From: DASSUW01 sp963844205
GTDB taxonomy: Bacteria; Actinomycetota; Thermoleophilia; Solirubrobacterales; Solirubrobacteraceae
Direction: 5' to 3'
DNA length: 64,000 nt
Assembly (NCBI GenBank): GCA_963844205.1
Contig: CAWJNK010000014.1
Location: 620,001-684,000, forward strand
The notes under the pieces are model-generated. The model was not told the DNA's origin, ran no database searches, and worked only from the letters and a program-made list of their open reading frames with translations. The stretch's first letter is position 1, and each line of letters starts with the position of its first letter. Below, one piece after another: positions 47,774 through 56,436 of this stretch. A program made the translations under genes and the position numbers.

Positions 47774-49251
47774 CGCTGACCTCCTTGGATGGCGACGAGC
47801 GCCGGCGCTTCCGCCGGCTTGGCGAAGGACGATTCCTTGAGATCGCAGCGCAGCGGCAGCGGCCGGGTCAGCTCGTCGCGGCTCTCGTAGACGTGCAGGC
47901 TGCGCACCGGCACGCCGTGCGCCTCGAGGCTGTCGTGCACCGTGCGGCGGACCGCCGGTCCGTCGGTGCGCGCCACGACCTCGACCGCCACGCCGCCGGG
48001 AACCGGCCAGAAGCCGTACCGGGCCGGGAGCGGCACCGCGTCGACGGCCTCCAGCGCCTCGGCGACATCGCGCACGAGCGTCCAGCCCGCGTCGTGCTGG
48101 ACCGACAGCTTCTGCTTGCCGAGCAGACGCGTGGTCGCCGGAAAGCCCGCCATCGAGCACGTCAGCGGGCCGGTGAGCGGCCGCACGACGTCCTCCGTGT
48201 TGTACCGCAGCAGGAGCGTGGTGTCGCGGTACGGCGGTGACGGCGTGGCCACGACCGTGCCCGGCTCGCCGGGAGCGGCGGGGCCGGATCCGTCGAGCCG
48301 CTCCACCTCGATCAGGCCCATCGACGGCTCGAAGTGCAGATGCCCTTCACGACAGAGCGTCCCGCCGAAGGGGACCAGCTCCGTCATGCCGTAGTTCTCA
48401 CGGATCTCCACCTCGCCGAACAGCTCCTGGCAGCGGCGCTTGAGGCCGTCGGTCGCGACCTCGCCGCCGAGCAGGATCCGGCGGAGGCCGAAGTCGCGCG
48501 GGCCGAGGCCGCGGCGCAGCCCTTCCTCGACGAGCTCGCCGAGCAGCGACGGGTAGGTCGTCAGGATGCTCACGCGCGAACGCTTGCCGGGGAGCTGCTT
48601 GCGCTCGGTCAGGAGCGCGAGCGTGTGCGCCAGGCTCACGGCGCCGGCGACCTGGACCGGAGCCCCGATCTGCGCGCACGCCCCGGAGACGCCCACGACG
48701 CCGATCACCGCGCGCGAGGAGATGCTGATCTGGACCACGTCCTCCGGCTCGATCAGCCGCTGGCTCATGAACGACATCGCCGCGAACGCCATGATCGTGC
48801 GGAACTCGCGCTCCGAGAAGTACACGGTGGTGGGCCACCCCGTCGTCCCGGTCGTCGTCGCCCGCAGGAAAGGCTTGGCGCCGGAGCGCACGAACGCGTG
48901 CGACTGGTCGCGCAGGTGCTCCTTGGGCGTGATCGGGAAGCGGCGGATGTCCTCGAACGTCATCCGCTTGGGATCGACGCCCGCGGCGTCGAACACTCCG
49001 CGGTAGTACTCGGTCTCCGCCGCCGCGCGCACGGCCTGCTTGCGGAAGCGGTGAAGCTGGACGGCGCGCCGGGTCTCCTCGTCGTGCTGCGGTCCGCCCA
49101 GCAGCTCGTCGGCGTCCGGGCCGATGGCGCCGAACTCCTCCTGGGTGGCACGCATCGCCTCCAGAAGGCGCTCAAGGGAGCGCAGGTGGAAGGGAACCCC
49201 GAACGCCATCGAGGCTCCGAAGCGCAGCTGCGCCGCTGCGGTCTCGAACAT
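47770..49251 (-). CDS. PaaK/CapK-family adenylate-forming enzyme
   Basis: A 493-residue protein from ATG 49251 with an AGGAG Shine-Dalgarno five bases upstream. The phosphate-binding motif is TTTGTTGWPT (131-140). The adenylation motif YGMTE is at 287-291, and YNTED (350-354) corresponds to the ribose-binding YRTGD. This fits phenylacetate-CoA ligase-like (PaaK/CapK/F390 synthetase) enzymes, which activate carboxylates as adenylates. The C-terminal lysine region is atypical (RCDLKESSF), so thioesterification is not assured. It is the first gene of the ligase-GLGD-peptide operon. Its substrate might be the peptide carboxylate or a fatty acid; this is inference. Confidence 0.88.
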   Translation of the reverse strand: MFETAAAQLRFGASMAFGVPFHLRSLERLLEAMRATQEEFGAIGPDADELLGGPQHDEETRRAVQLHRFRKQAVRAAAETEYYRGVFDAAGVDPKRMTFEDIRRFPITPKEHLRDQSHAFVRSGAKPFLRATTTGTTGWPTTVYFSEREFRTIMAFAAMSFMSQRLIEPEDVVQISISSRAVIGVVGVSGACAQIGAPVQVAGAVSLAHTLALLTERKQLPGKRSRVSILTTYPSLLGELVEEGLRRGLGPRDFGLRRILLGGEVATDGLKRRCQELFGEVEIRENYGMTELVPFGGTLCREGHLHFEPSMGLIEVERLDGSGPAAPGEPGTVVATPSPPYRDTTLLLRYNTEDVVRPLTGPLTCSMAGFPATTRLLGKQKLSVQHDAGWTLVRDVAEALEAVDAVPLPARYGFWPVPGGVAVEVVARTDGPAVRRTVHDSLEAHGVPVRSLHVYESRDELTRPLPLRCDLKESSFAKPAEAPALVAIQGGQR

Positions 49252-49388
49252 CGAACTCCTTTTCGCCTGGCGCGGGTGGGCCGCGCAGCCAATCCGTGTG
49301 ATTCGCCCGACGCTCGCCGCGAGGGCCTTATTCCACGACGATCATGCGCCCGCGCCGTTGGGGATCGATTGGCGGGACCTTGGCCCGG

Positions 49389-50123
49389 TCAGGTGACGAT
49401 CAAGACCCCGGCCACGATCACGCCGTAGACGATCACGACGCGCCGGAGGATCTCCGAGGGGATCCTCCGGCCGTAGCGGGCGCCGATCAGCGAGCCGACG
49501 ACCGAGCCGGCCGCGATCAGCACGGCGGCGCCCCAGGCCACGTGCGCGACGACGATGAAGAGCAGGCCGGCGACCGCGTTCGCGACCCCCGCGAGCACGT
49601 TCTTGATCGCGTTGAGGACCTGGAGGTTCTCGGCGTACGAGAGCCGCAGCAGCGACATGAGGATGATCCCCTGGGCGGCGCCGAAGTAGCCGCCGTAGAT
49701 CCCGACCGCGAACGAGGAGGCGACGCCTGCGACGTCGTTGCCCTCGCCCCGGTGGACCTTCGGCGACGGCCGCAGCGCCATCAGCCCGACCGCGAGCAGG
49801 ATCAGCGCGGGCACGATTGCGTCGAACACTGCCTCCGGCAGCTCCAGCAGCAGGATCGCGCCGAGCAGCGCTCCCAGCACGGTCCCGACCGCGAGCATCG
49901 CGCAGCGCCGCCACTGCCCGCGCAGCTCGCGCCGGTAGCCGAAGCTGCCGGCCACTCCGCCCGGCACCAGCCCGACGCAGTTGGAGACGTTCGCGGTCAC
50001 CGGCGAGTAGCCGACCGCCAACAGCGTCGGGAACGTGATCAGCGAGCCGGAGCCGACGACCGCGTTGACGCCGCCGGCTACCGCCCCCGCGAGCAGCACG
50101 GCGAGCGCCTCGAGCACGGTCAT
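49389..50123 (-). CDS. TSUP (TauE/SafE/DUF81) family permease
   Basis: The 244-residue protein starts at ATG 50123; a longer start at 50165 would overlap the divergent dehydrogenase. It has about eight helices with the family motifs AGGVNAVVGSGSLITFPTLL (first half) and GIYGGYFGAAQGIILMSLL (second half). TSUP proteins move sulfonates, sulfite or organic acids. Nothing next to it indicates the substrate. Confidence 0.92.
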   Translation of the reverse strand: MTVLEALAVLLAGAVAGGVNAVVGSGSLITFPTLLAVGYSPVTANVSNCVGLVPGGVAGSFGYRRELRGQWRRCAMLAVGTVLGALLGAILLLELPEAVFDAIVPALILLAVGLMALRPSPKVHRGEGNDVAGVASSFAVGIYGGYFGAAQGIILMSLLRLSYAENLQVLNAIKNVLAGVANAVAGLLFIVVAHVAWGAAVLIAAGSVVGSLIGARYGRRIPSEILRRVVIVYGVIVAGVLIVT

Positions 50124-50163
50124 GGACGCGGGTAGTGAAGCAGTCGCGTCAGAATCGTCGGCC

Positions 50164-51306
50164 ATGGACTTCGACCTCTCTCCCGATCACGACCTCATCC
50201 GCCGCACGGTCCGCGACTTCGCCGAGCAGGAGATCGCACCGGTGGCGGAGGAGCTGGATCGCGAGAAGCGCTTCCCGTACGAGATCGTCGCCAAGCTCGG
50301 CGAGCTGGGGCTGATGGGCATCCCGTTCCCGGAGGAGTACGGCGGCGCCGGAGCGGACTCGCTCGCCTACGCGCTCGCGGTCGAGGAGCTCACGCGCGTC
50401 GACTCCTCGGTGGCGATCACGATGTGCGCGCACACGTCGCTCGGCACCCAGCCGATCTACCTGTTCGGCTCCGAGGAGCAGAAGCGCGACTGGCTGCCCG
50501 AGCTCACGGCCGGCCGCAAGCTCGGGGCGTTCGGGCTGACCGAGCCGGAGGCGGGGTCCGACGCCGGCAACGTCCGCACGCGCGCCCGGCTCGAGAACGG
50601 CGAGTGGGTGATCAACGGTGCGAAGCAGTTCATCACCAACGCCGGCACCGACATCTCGGGCATGGTCGTCATCACCGCGAAAACCGATCCCACCCGCCCC
50701 GACGAGATCTCCAACCTGCTCGTCCCCAACGGGACGCCGGGCTACGAGCAGGGCGAGCCGTACCGCAAGATGGGCTGGAACGCGTCGGACACGCGGCCGC
50801 TCACGTTCAGCGACTGCCGCGTGCCGGAAGAGAACCTCGTCGGTCCGCAGGGCGCCGGCTTCAAGCAGTTCCTGCGGGTGCTCGACATCGGGCGGATCGG
50901 GGTCGCGGCGATGGGCGTGGGGCTCGCGCAGGGCGCGCTCGACCAGGCGCTCGCCTACGCCAAGGAGCGCAAGGCGTTCGGCCAGGCGATCTCCAAGTTC
51001 CAGGCCATCCAGGCCAAGCTCGCCGACATGGCGACGGAGATCGAGGCGGCCCGGTTGCTCGTCTACAAGTCCGCGCGGCTGAAGGACGCCGGTCGCAACT
51101 TCACGCTGACCGCGGCGCAGGCCAAGCTCAAGACCGGGCGGCTCGCGGTCCGCTGCGCCGAGGAGGCGGTCCAGATACACGGCGGCTACGGCTACATCGA
51201 GGAATACCCGGTGTGCCGCTTCTACCGCGACGCCAAGATCCTGACGATCGGCGAGGGCACCGACGAGGTCCAGCAGATGGTGATCGCCCGCGCGCTCGGC
51301 GCGTGA
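50164..51306 (+). CDS. Acyl-CoA dehydrogenase (short/branched-chain type)
   Basis: A 380-residue FAD enzyme. Motifs include GLTEPEAGSDAGNVRTRA near 121-138, KQFITNAGTDISGMVVITAKTD, and YAKERKAFGQAISKFQAIQAKLADMATEIEAARLL near 260-295. Near the C-terminus it has QIHGGYGYIEEYPVCRFYRDAKILTIGEGTDEVQQMVIARAL. The catalytic Glu in GEGTDE is present. Length is normal. It overlaps the next membrane gene by GTGA. It needs ETF from 24-26 kb. Chain-length preference is not readable. Confidence 0.96.
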   Translation: MDFDLSPDHDLIRRTVRDFAEQEIAPVAEELDREKRFPYEIVAKLGELGLMGIPFPEEYGGAGADSLAYALAVEELTRVDSSVAITMCAHTSLGTQPIYLFGSEEQKRDWLPELTAGRKLGAFGLTEPEAGSDAGNVRTRARLENGEWVINGAKQFITNAGTDISGMVVITAKTDPTRPDEISNLLVPNGTPGYEQGEPYRKMGWNASDTRPLTFSDCRVPEENLVGPQGAGFKQFLRVLDIGRIGVAAMGVGLAQGALDQALAYAKERKAFGQAISKFQAIQAKLADMATEIEAARLLVYKSARLKDAGRNFTLTAAQAKLKTGRLAVRCAEEAVQIHGGYGYIEEYPVCRFYRDAKILTIGEGTDEVQQMVIARALGA

Positions 51307-52376
51307 GGGTCGCGGCCCTTGCCGCCGTCCTGGTCGCGGTCTATGTCGCCGGGCTGGGCCTCGAGCCGCGCGGCGGCGAGGCGTACCTGCGGACGGCCGA
51401 GACGCTGCTCGACCAGGGCGAGGTGGTCCGCGGCTCATGGGGCGTCGGCTTCCCGCTGCTGATCGCGCCCGCTGAGGCGATCGGCGGCGCTCGCGCCGTG
51501 GAGCTCCTCCTCGTCGGTTGCACGGGGCTCGGCTTCGTGCTCGGCGCGCTGCTGGGGCGGCGGATCGTGCCCGAGCCGTACGCGAGCGCGGGCGCCGGGC
51601 TGGCCGGCCTGTCGGCGCCGGCGATCCTCTACGCGGGCGAGATCGGGCCCGAGGCGACGGCCGGGACGCTGCTCGCCGGCGCCACGCTCTGCACGGTGGT
51701 CGCTCGCGACGCGCCGCGACCGGCGCCGGTGTTCGGCGCCGCGGCGATGCTCGCGGCGCTGCCGTGGCTCGACCCGCTCTACGTCGTGCCCGCGCTGCCG
51801 GTCGCCGCCGCGCTGTTCTTCTTCTGCCGCCACGCGCGGCACCCGACGCTCGGGCTCATAGCCGTCGAGCTGGTCGGCGCCTCGGTGGTGCTCTACGCGA
51901 CCCTCAACGAGCAGGTCTACGGCGGCCCGACGCCGTGGTCGTCCCTCCCGCCGGGCGTGTCGGCGACCGGCGCGTTCTCGGTCGCCCAGCACCTCGAGCG
52001 CGCGCCGCGGCTCGTGACGCTGTGGCTCGACCCCGGCGCCGGCTTGCTCCGCTGGGCGCCGATCTTCGCGTTCGTCCTGTTCGCCGCCTGGCTGTTGGGG
52101 CGGTCGCGAGCCGAGCGGATCGCGCGCGTGGTGCCCGAGCGCGCCGCCGCGGAGGCGGCGGCCGGTCTGGCGCTCGCGGTCGTCGCCGCCGTGCTGCTGG
52201 TCGCGACGTTCGCGACGCCGACGATCGACACCGAGCCGTTCGCCGCGCGCCATCTCGTGCCGGCGCTTCCGGTCGCCGCAGCGCCGGTCGCCTGGGGCCT
52301 GCGTCACGCGCCGCGCGTCGGGGCGCTGCTCGGCGCTGCGACGCTGGCCCTCAGCGTCTGGCTGTTCGTGGGTTAG
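51303..52376 (+). CDS. Multipass membrane protein, possible glycosyltransferase-like (GT39/ArnT type)
   Basis: The 357-residue protein begins at GTG 51303. It has about eight to ten hydrophobic helices with an early loop GLEPRGGEAYLRTAETLLDQGEVVRGSWGVGFPLLIAP. This is reminiscent of the lumenal loop of polyprenyl-phosphate sugar glycosyltransferases, but the acidic D/E pair is not clearly seen. It is coupled to the acyl-CoA dehydrogenase by a GTGA overlap. The hydrophobic pattern is coherent over the whole length. The assignment to a glycosyltransferase is tentative. Confidence 0.75.
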   Translation: MRVAALAAVLVAVYVAGLGLEPRGGEAYLRTAETLLDQGEVVRGSWGVGFPLLIAPAEAIGGARAVELLLVGCTGLGFVLGALLGRRIVPEPYASAGAGLAGLSAPAILYAGEIGPEATAGTLLAGATLCTVVARDAPRPAPVFGAAAMLAALPWLDPLYVVPALPVAAALFFFCRHARHPTLGLIAVELVGASVVLYATLNEQVYGGPTPWSSLPPGVSATGAFSVAQHLERAPRLVTLWLDPGAGLLRWAPIFAFVLFAAWLLGRSRAERIARVVPERAAAEAAAGLALAVVAAVLLVATFATPTIDTEPFAARHLVPALPVAAAPVAWGLRHAPRVGALLGAATLALSVWLFVG

Positions 52377-52388
52377 TGGGCCACTTAG
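52373..52388. repeat. Palindromic stop-codon element, copy 2
   Basis: TTAGTGGGCCACTTAG spans the stops of two convergent genes: the membrane protein's TAG and the minus-strand SnoaL-like gene's TAA. It matches copy 1 at 17020-17036 except for one G in the loop. It provides stop triplets in both directions and a short stem. Confidence 0.6.
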
Positions 52389-52768
52389 TCGCCCACATCG
52401 CGCAGGTCCGCGAGGCCCCACCACTCGGCGATCCGGCCCTCGGCGATGCGGACGATGTGAAAGGCCTGGATCGCGACGCGGCGGCCGGTGGGCGCGACGT
52501 CCCCGAACGGGCCGAGGTGCGTGCCGCGCCAGGTCACGCGGCCGGCCACCCGGTCGCCCTCGGCGATGACGTCCTCGATGTCGCACTCCAGGTCGGGGAA
52601 CGCGTCCCGCACGAAGCGCATCCACTCCCTGAACCCCTCGACGCCGGGCGACTGGCCGGGGATCGGGTTGTGGTCGACGATGTCCGCGGCGAGCAGCCCG
52701 CCGAGCGCGTCGCCGTCACCGCGGCTCACGGCTTCGAGCGCCTGGCGATAGACGGTCTTGCCGTCCAC
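52385..52768 (-). CDS. SnoaL-like/ester cyclase-fold protein
   Basis: A 127-residue NTF2-like domain starting at GTG 52768, one base overlapping the monooxygenase stop. It has the segments GDGDALGGLLAADIVDHNPIPGQSPGVEGFREWMRFVRDAFPDLECDIEDVIAEGDRVAGRVTWRGTHLG, then FHIVRIAEGRIAEWWGLADL. These match SnoaL-type polyketide cyclase/isomerase folds with acidic and His pocket residues. It is encoded with a flavin monooxygenase, which suggests they act on a common small ligand. Confidence 0.88.
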   Translation of the reverse strand: MDGKTVYRQALEAVSRGDGDALGGLLAADIVDHNPIPGQSPGVEGFREWMRFVRDAFPDLECDIEDVIAEGDRVAGRVTWRGTHLGPFGDVAPTGRRVAIQAFHIVRIAEGRIAEWWGLADLRDVGD

Positions 52769-54207
52769 TACGCGGTCACCTCGTACGCGTCCGGCTCGAG
52801 CCGGGCGGTGCGGCGGCGGTAGTCGCGCCACAGCCACGGCCACTGGTTCGGGTCGTTGCCGTTCTCGTCGACGTACCAGCTCGTGCAGCCCGTGTGCCAG
52901 ACGGTGCGGGCGAGCGCGGCGCGAAGCTCGCGGTCGAAGGCCTCGGCGGCGTCGCGGCGGACCTCGATGCTGCGGGCGTCGGCCGCGTCGAGCCGCTCGA
53001 GCGCTGCCAGGACGTGCGCCATCGAGTACTCGATCGTGGTCACGACGGAGCCGGTGCCGCCGTTCGTGTTCGGCCCGAAGAGCAGGAACAGGTTGGGGAA
53101 GCGCGGGACCGTGATGCCGAGGTACGCGCGCGGCACGTCGCCCCACTCCTCGGCCAGCGTGCGGCCTCCGTCGCCGGCGATCTCCATCGGGGCGACGAAC
53201 TCGTGCGCGGCGAAGCCGGTGGCGAGCACGAGCACGTCCGCCGGCCGCTCGACACCGTCCTCGGTGCGGATCCCACGCTCCGTGACCTCGGCGACCCGGT
53301 CGGTCACGAGGTCGACGTTGGGCTTGGCGAGCGCCGGATACCAGTCGTCGGTGATCATGATCCGCTTGCAGCCGATCTCGTCGGTCGGCGTGACCTTGCG
53401 CCGGAGCTCGGGGTCCTCGATCGCGGAGTTGATCTGCCGGCGGCCGACCGCGCGGCCCAGTGCCAGCAGCCGCGGGCGCTTGGTCATCGCCAGGGCGCCG
53501 AAATCGTAGACGCCGATGATCGCCTTCCGCTCGAGCCGCTGGAGGAGCGGGAAGCGCTCGAACAGCCGCAGCGTGCGCTCCTTGTACGCGAAGTCCGTCC
53601 TCGGGAGCGTCCAGCCGGGCGAGCGCTGATAGACGTCGAGGTGCTCGACGACCGGCTGGATGGCGGGCACGACCTGGATCGCGCTGCACCCGGTGCCCAC
53701 GACCGCCACGCGGCGGCCGGCGAGGTCGACGTCGTGCCGCCAGCGGGCGGTGTGGAACGCCGGACCCGCGAAGCGGTCGAGCCCCGGCAGCGGCGGCACC
53801 TTCGGGTGCACGAGCTGCCCGCAGCCGGCGATCAGCACGTCGGCCTCGTGCGGGCCGGCGCTCGTCTCGAGCCGCCAGCGGGCGCCGTCCCAGCGCGCGG
53901 CGGTCACCTCGGTCCCGGTGCGCACCCGCACGTCGTGGCGGCGCGCGATGTCCTCGATGTACGCCTGGATCTCGGCCTGCGGCGCGTAGCGGCGCGACCA
54001 GCGCGGGTTCGGCGCGAACGAGAACTCGTACAGGTGCGAGGGGATGTCGCACGCCGCTCCCGGATACGTGTTCGCGGCCCACACCCCGCCGACCCGCTCC
54101 CGGCGCTCGAACACCGTGACGTCGCGGTAGCCCGCCCGCTGCAGCATGGCCGCGGCGCCGACGCCGGCGAAGCCGCCTCCGACGATGGCGATCGAGCGAG
54201 TGGGCAT
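52768..54207 (-). CDS. Flavin-containing (Baeyer-Villiger/FMO-type) monooxygenase
   Basis: The 479-residue enzyme has the N-terminal FAD motif IAIVGGGFAGVGAAAML and the NADPH motif VAVVGTGCSAIQVVPAI near 165. The type I BVMO fingerprint FHTARWRHD near 152 is present, and VLVLATGFAAHEFVAPM is the second FMO motif. The ATG at 54207 overlaps the upstream stop. It likely oxidises a ketone or hydrophobic substrate with NADPH and O2. Co-encoded with a SnoaL-like protein. Confidence 0.94.
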   Translation of the reverse strand: MPTRSIAIVGGGFAGVGAAAMLQRAGYRDVTVFERRERVGGVWAANTYPGAACDIPSHLYEFSFAPNPRWSRRYAPQAEIQAYIEDIARRHDVRVRTGTEVTAARWDGARWRLETSAGPHEADVLIAGCGQLVHPKVPPLPGLDRFAGPAFHTARWRHDVDLAGRRVAVVGTGCSAIQVVPAIQPVVEHLDVYQRSPGWTLPRTDFAYKERTLRLFERFPLLQRLERKAIIGVYDFGALAMTKRPRLLALGRAVGRRQINSAIEDPELRRKVTPTDEIGCKRIMITDDWYPALAKPNVDLVTDRVAEVTERGIRTEDGVERPADVLVLATGFAAHEFVAPMEIAGDGGRTLAEEWGDVPRAYLGITVPRFPNLFLLFGPNTNGGTGSVVTTIEYSMAHVLAALERLDAADARSIEVRRDAAEAFDRELRAALARTVWHTGCTSWYVDENGNDPNQWPWLWRDYRRRTARLEPDAYEVTA

Positions 54208-54641
54208 CAGCCGCGCCGCACCCTGAACTCGAGCGCGTGGATCTGGGACTGGCCGTGCGAGCCCTTCTGCACGGGGCCGGCGGCGCTGACTCGGTCGCCG
54301 ATGCGCGGGTCGCGCCGTGGCCGCAGCTCGCGCGCGATGTCGACCGCCGTCATGCCCGGCAGCGTGATCGAGCCGGCGTCGAGGATCACGTGCAGGTCGC
54401 CGTCGCCGTCCGGGTCCACGCGCTCCACGTAGATGACCGTGCCGCGGACCGCCCGGCAGCCCGGCACGCCGTCGTCGCATCGGGCCTTCCGCACGTCGCG
54501 GCGCTTGGGCGTGGCGGCCGGCGTTGGAGCGGGCGTCGCCGCTGCGTGCCGCGGCTCGGCCGGGGCAGCGCGGCGGTCGTCGATCGGCAGCGCCGCCGCC
54601 ACGATCGCGGCCACGACGAGGATCGCGACGAAGATGCGCAC
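54207..54641 (-). CDS. Secreted/membrane-anchored protein of unknown function
   Basis: The 144-residue product has an N-terminal hydrophobic segment (RIFVAILVVAAIVAAALPI), a proline/alanine-rich stretch (RHAAATPAPTPAATPKR), and a C-terminal beta domain GCRAVRGTVIYVERVDPDGDGDLHVILDAGSITLPGM. That is suggestive of an OB-fold or nuclease-like beta barrel. Two Cys could bond. It overlaps the monooxygenase start by one base and is close to the meaB stop. Function not recognised. Confidence 0.75.
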   Translation of the reverse strand: MRIFVAILVVAAIVAAALPIDDRRAAPAEPRHAAATPAPTPAATPKRRDVRKARCDDGVPGCRAVRGTVIYVERVDPDGDGDLHVILDAGSITLPGMTAVDIARELRPRRDPRIGDRVSAAGPVQKGSHGQSQIHALEFRVRRG

Positions 54642-54645
54642 GCGG

Positions 54646-55644
54646 TCAGCCTAGATCGCGCGAGACCTGATCCGCCCTAGCCGCATCGCCAGCTTCGATC
54701 GCCCCGCGCGCGAGGATCGCGCTGGCGGCGCTGGCCGGGTCGAGCCGGCGGGCGACGACCTCGTCGAGCAACTCGGCGACCTCCGGGTCGTCGTGCAGCG
54801 TCGCCTCGAGCGCCCGCCGCAGCCGCATCGTCGCCAGCCCCAGCACCTCGCCCATCAGGTTGCGGCGGCGGCGCTCGCTCAGCGTGCCCTCGGCCTCCAC
54901 GTGCGCGCGGTGCTCGTCGAGCTTGGAGGCGAGCTCCTCGACCCCCGTGCCCCGCGCCGCCTCCGTCTTGATGATCGGCACCCGCCATCCCTCCTGCGGA
55001 CCGAGCGAGAGGACGCCGCGGATCTCGCGCACCATCGTGTCGGTCAGCGGGTGGTCGGACTTGTTGACGACGATGATGTCCGGGATCTCCATCACGCCGG
55101 CCTTGAGCGCCTGGATCGAGTCGCCGGAGCCGGGGATCAGCACGAGCACGACGGAGTCGGCGTGGTCGATCACGTCGACCTCGGCCTGGCCCACCCCGAC
55201 GGTCTCCAGGAACACGTCGTCCTTGCCCGCGGCGTCCATCAGCAGCGCGGCCTGCAGCGCCGCCTCGGCGAGCCCGCCGAGCGCGCCGCGGGTGGCCATC
55301 GAGCGGATGAAGACGCCCGGGTCGAGGAAGTGGTCCGACAGGCGGATCCGGTCGCCCAGCAGCGCGCCGCCGCGGAACGGCGAGCTGGGGTCGATCGAGA
55401 GCACCGCCACCTCGCGCTCCCGCGCGCGCTGGAGCTTGATGAGCGCGCCGATCAGCGTGGACTTGCCAGCTCCGGGCGGGCCCGTGAACCCGACGACCGA
55501 GGCGTTCCCTGTGTGCGGGTAGACGGCCCGGACGAGCTCCCAGCCCTCGGGGTCGTCGTCCTCGACCAGCGAGATGCCGCGCGCCAGAGCGCGCTTGTCG
55601 CCGCTGAGCAGGCGCTCCGCGAGAGTCGGCTTCGGATCGGCCAT
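54646..55644 (-). CDS. meaB: MeaB/ArgK-family G protein, mutase-loading GTPase
   Basis: The 332-residue GTPase has Walker A GFTGPPGAGKSTLIGAL (about 52-67), Walker B-like LSIDPSSPFRGGALLGDRIRLSDH, DVFLETVGVGQAEVDVID, and the guanine-specific NKSD (in IIVVNKSDHPL). MeaB loads and repairs adenosylcobalamin in methylmalonyl/isobutyryl-CoA mutases. The mutase subunits are encoded at 26.9-29.3 kb, so the partners are in the same window but 25 kb apart. Length and motifs are normal. Confidence 0.95.
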   Translation of the reverse strand: MADPKPTLAERLLSGDKRALARGISLVEDDDPEGWELVRAVYPHTGNASVVGFTGPPGAGKSTLIGALIKLQRAREREVAVLSIDPSSPFRGGALLGDRIRLSDHFLDPGVFIRSMATRGALGGLAEAALQAALLMDAAGKDDVFLETVGVGQAEVDVIDHADSVVLVLIPGSGDSIQALKAGVMEIPDIIVVNKSDHPLTDTMVREIRGVLSLGPQEGWRVPIIKTEAARGTGVEELASKLDEHRAHVEAEGTLSERRRRNLMGEVLGLATMRLRRALEATLHDDPEVAELLDEVVARRLDPASAASAILARGAIEAGDAARADQVSRDLG

Positions 55645-55670
55645 CGTGGCGAGGATACGATCAGAGCCCG

Positions 55671-56339
55671 ATGGCGACGGTCGCCAAGCCGCCCACCCCC
55701 TTGCACGTCCGCGGCGCGCCGGAGCCGCTCCACGGCGGGCCGCTCGAGCTCCTGCGCTTCCTGCGCGCGCACGGGATGCTCAACCACAAGTACGCGCGGC
55801 TGTACGCGCGCTGGGCGTGGCTGAAGCTGCGCTGGGGCCGGCGGCTCCAGACCGACGGGATCTGCTTCGTCGGCCCGGGGGTGAAGCTCGAGATCGGCCG
55901 CGACGCCGTGCTGCGGCTCGGCCGCTGGTCGTGGATCGGGCACGGCAGCAAGATCCGCGTCCACGAGGGCGAGGCCGAGATCGGCGCCAAGACCGTGCTC
56001 GGCCAGGAGTGCACGATCTCCTCCTTCCAGCACGTGTCGATCGGGCGCGAGTGCATCGTCGCCGACCGCGTGATGCTGATCGACTTCGACCACGGCGTGG
56101 TCGAGACCGAGCGCCCGATCCGCCTGCAGGGGATCTACAAGCGCGACGTGCGCGTCGGCCACAACTGCTGGATCGGCTACGGCGCCTGCATCCTGCGGGG
56201 CGTCACGGTCGGCGACAACGCGATCATCGGGACGTCGACGGTGGTCACCAAGGACGTGCCGGACAACGCGGTCGTCGCGGGCACGCCCGCAAGGGTGCTC
56301 AGGATGCGCCCGGAGCCCGAGACCCTGCGCTGGGACTAG
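55671..56339 (+). CDS. Hexapeptide-repeat (left-handed beta helix) acyltransferase
   Basis: A 222-residue protein whose C-terminal two-thirds are hexapeptide repeats: GVKLEIGRDAVLRLGRWSWIGHGSKI, CIVADRVMLIDFDHGV, VRVGHNCWIGYGACILRGVTVGDNAIIGTSTVVTKDVPDNAVVAGTPARVLR. The GNNxxIGxxxxI and P-x-x-x-x-VAGTPAR end are typical of LacA/WcaF-type acetyltransferases. His in DFDHG is the likely catalytic residue. It would acetylate a sugar or glycolipid. Divergent from meaB. Confidence 0.92.
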   Translation: MATVAKPPTPLHVRGAPEPLHGGPLELLRFLRAHGMLNHKYARLYARWAWLKLRWGRRLQTDGICFVGPGVKLEIGRDAVLRLGRWSWIGHGSKIRVHEGEAEIGAKTVLGQECTISSFQHVSIGRECIVADRVMLIDFDHGVVETERPIRLQGIYKRDVRVGHNCWIGYGACILRGVTVGDNAIIGTSTVVTKDVPDNAVVAGTPARVLRMRPEPETLRWD

Positions 56340-56436
56340 GGGTACGGTTGCGCCGCGCTCGCAGTCGGCGCCGCGGTTGTCGTGGCGTTCGATGTCCGGG
56401 ATCTGCTTGCTCGAGAGACAGGCGCCGCGAGTCAGG

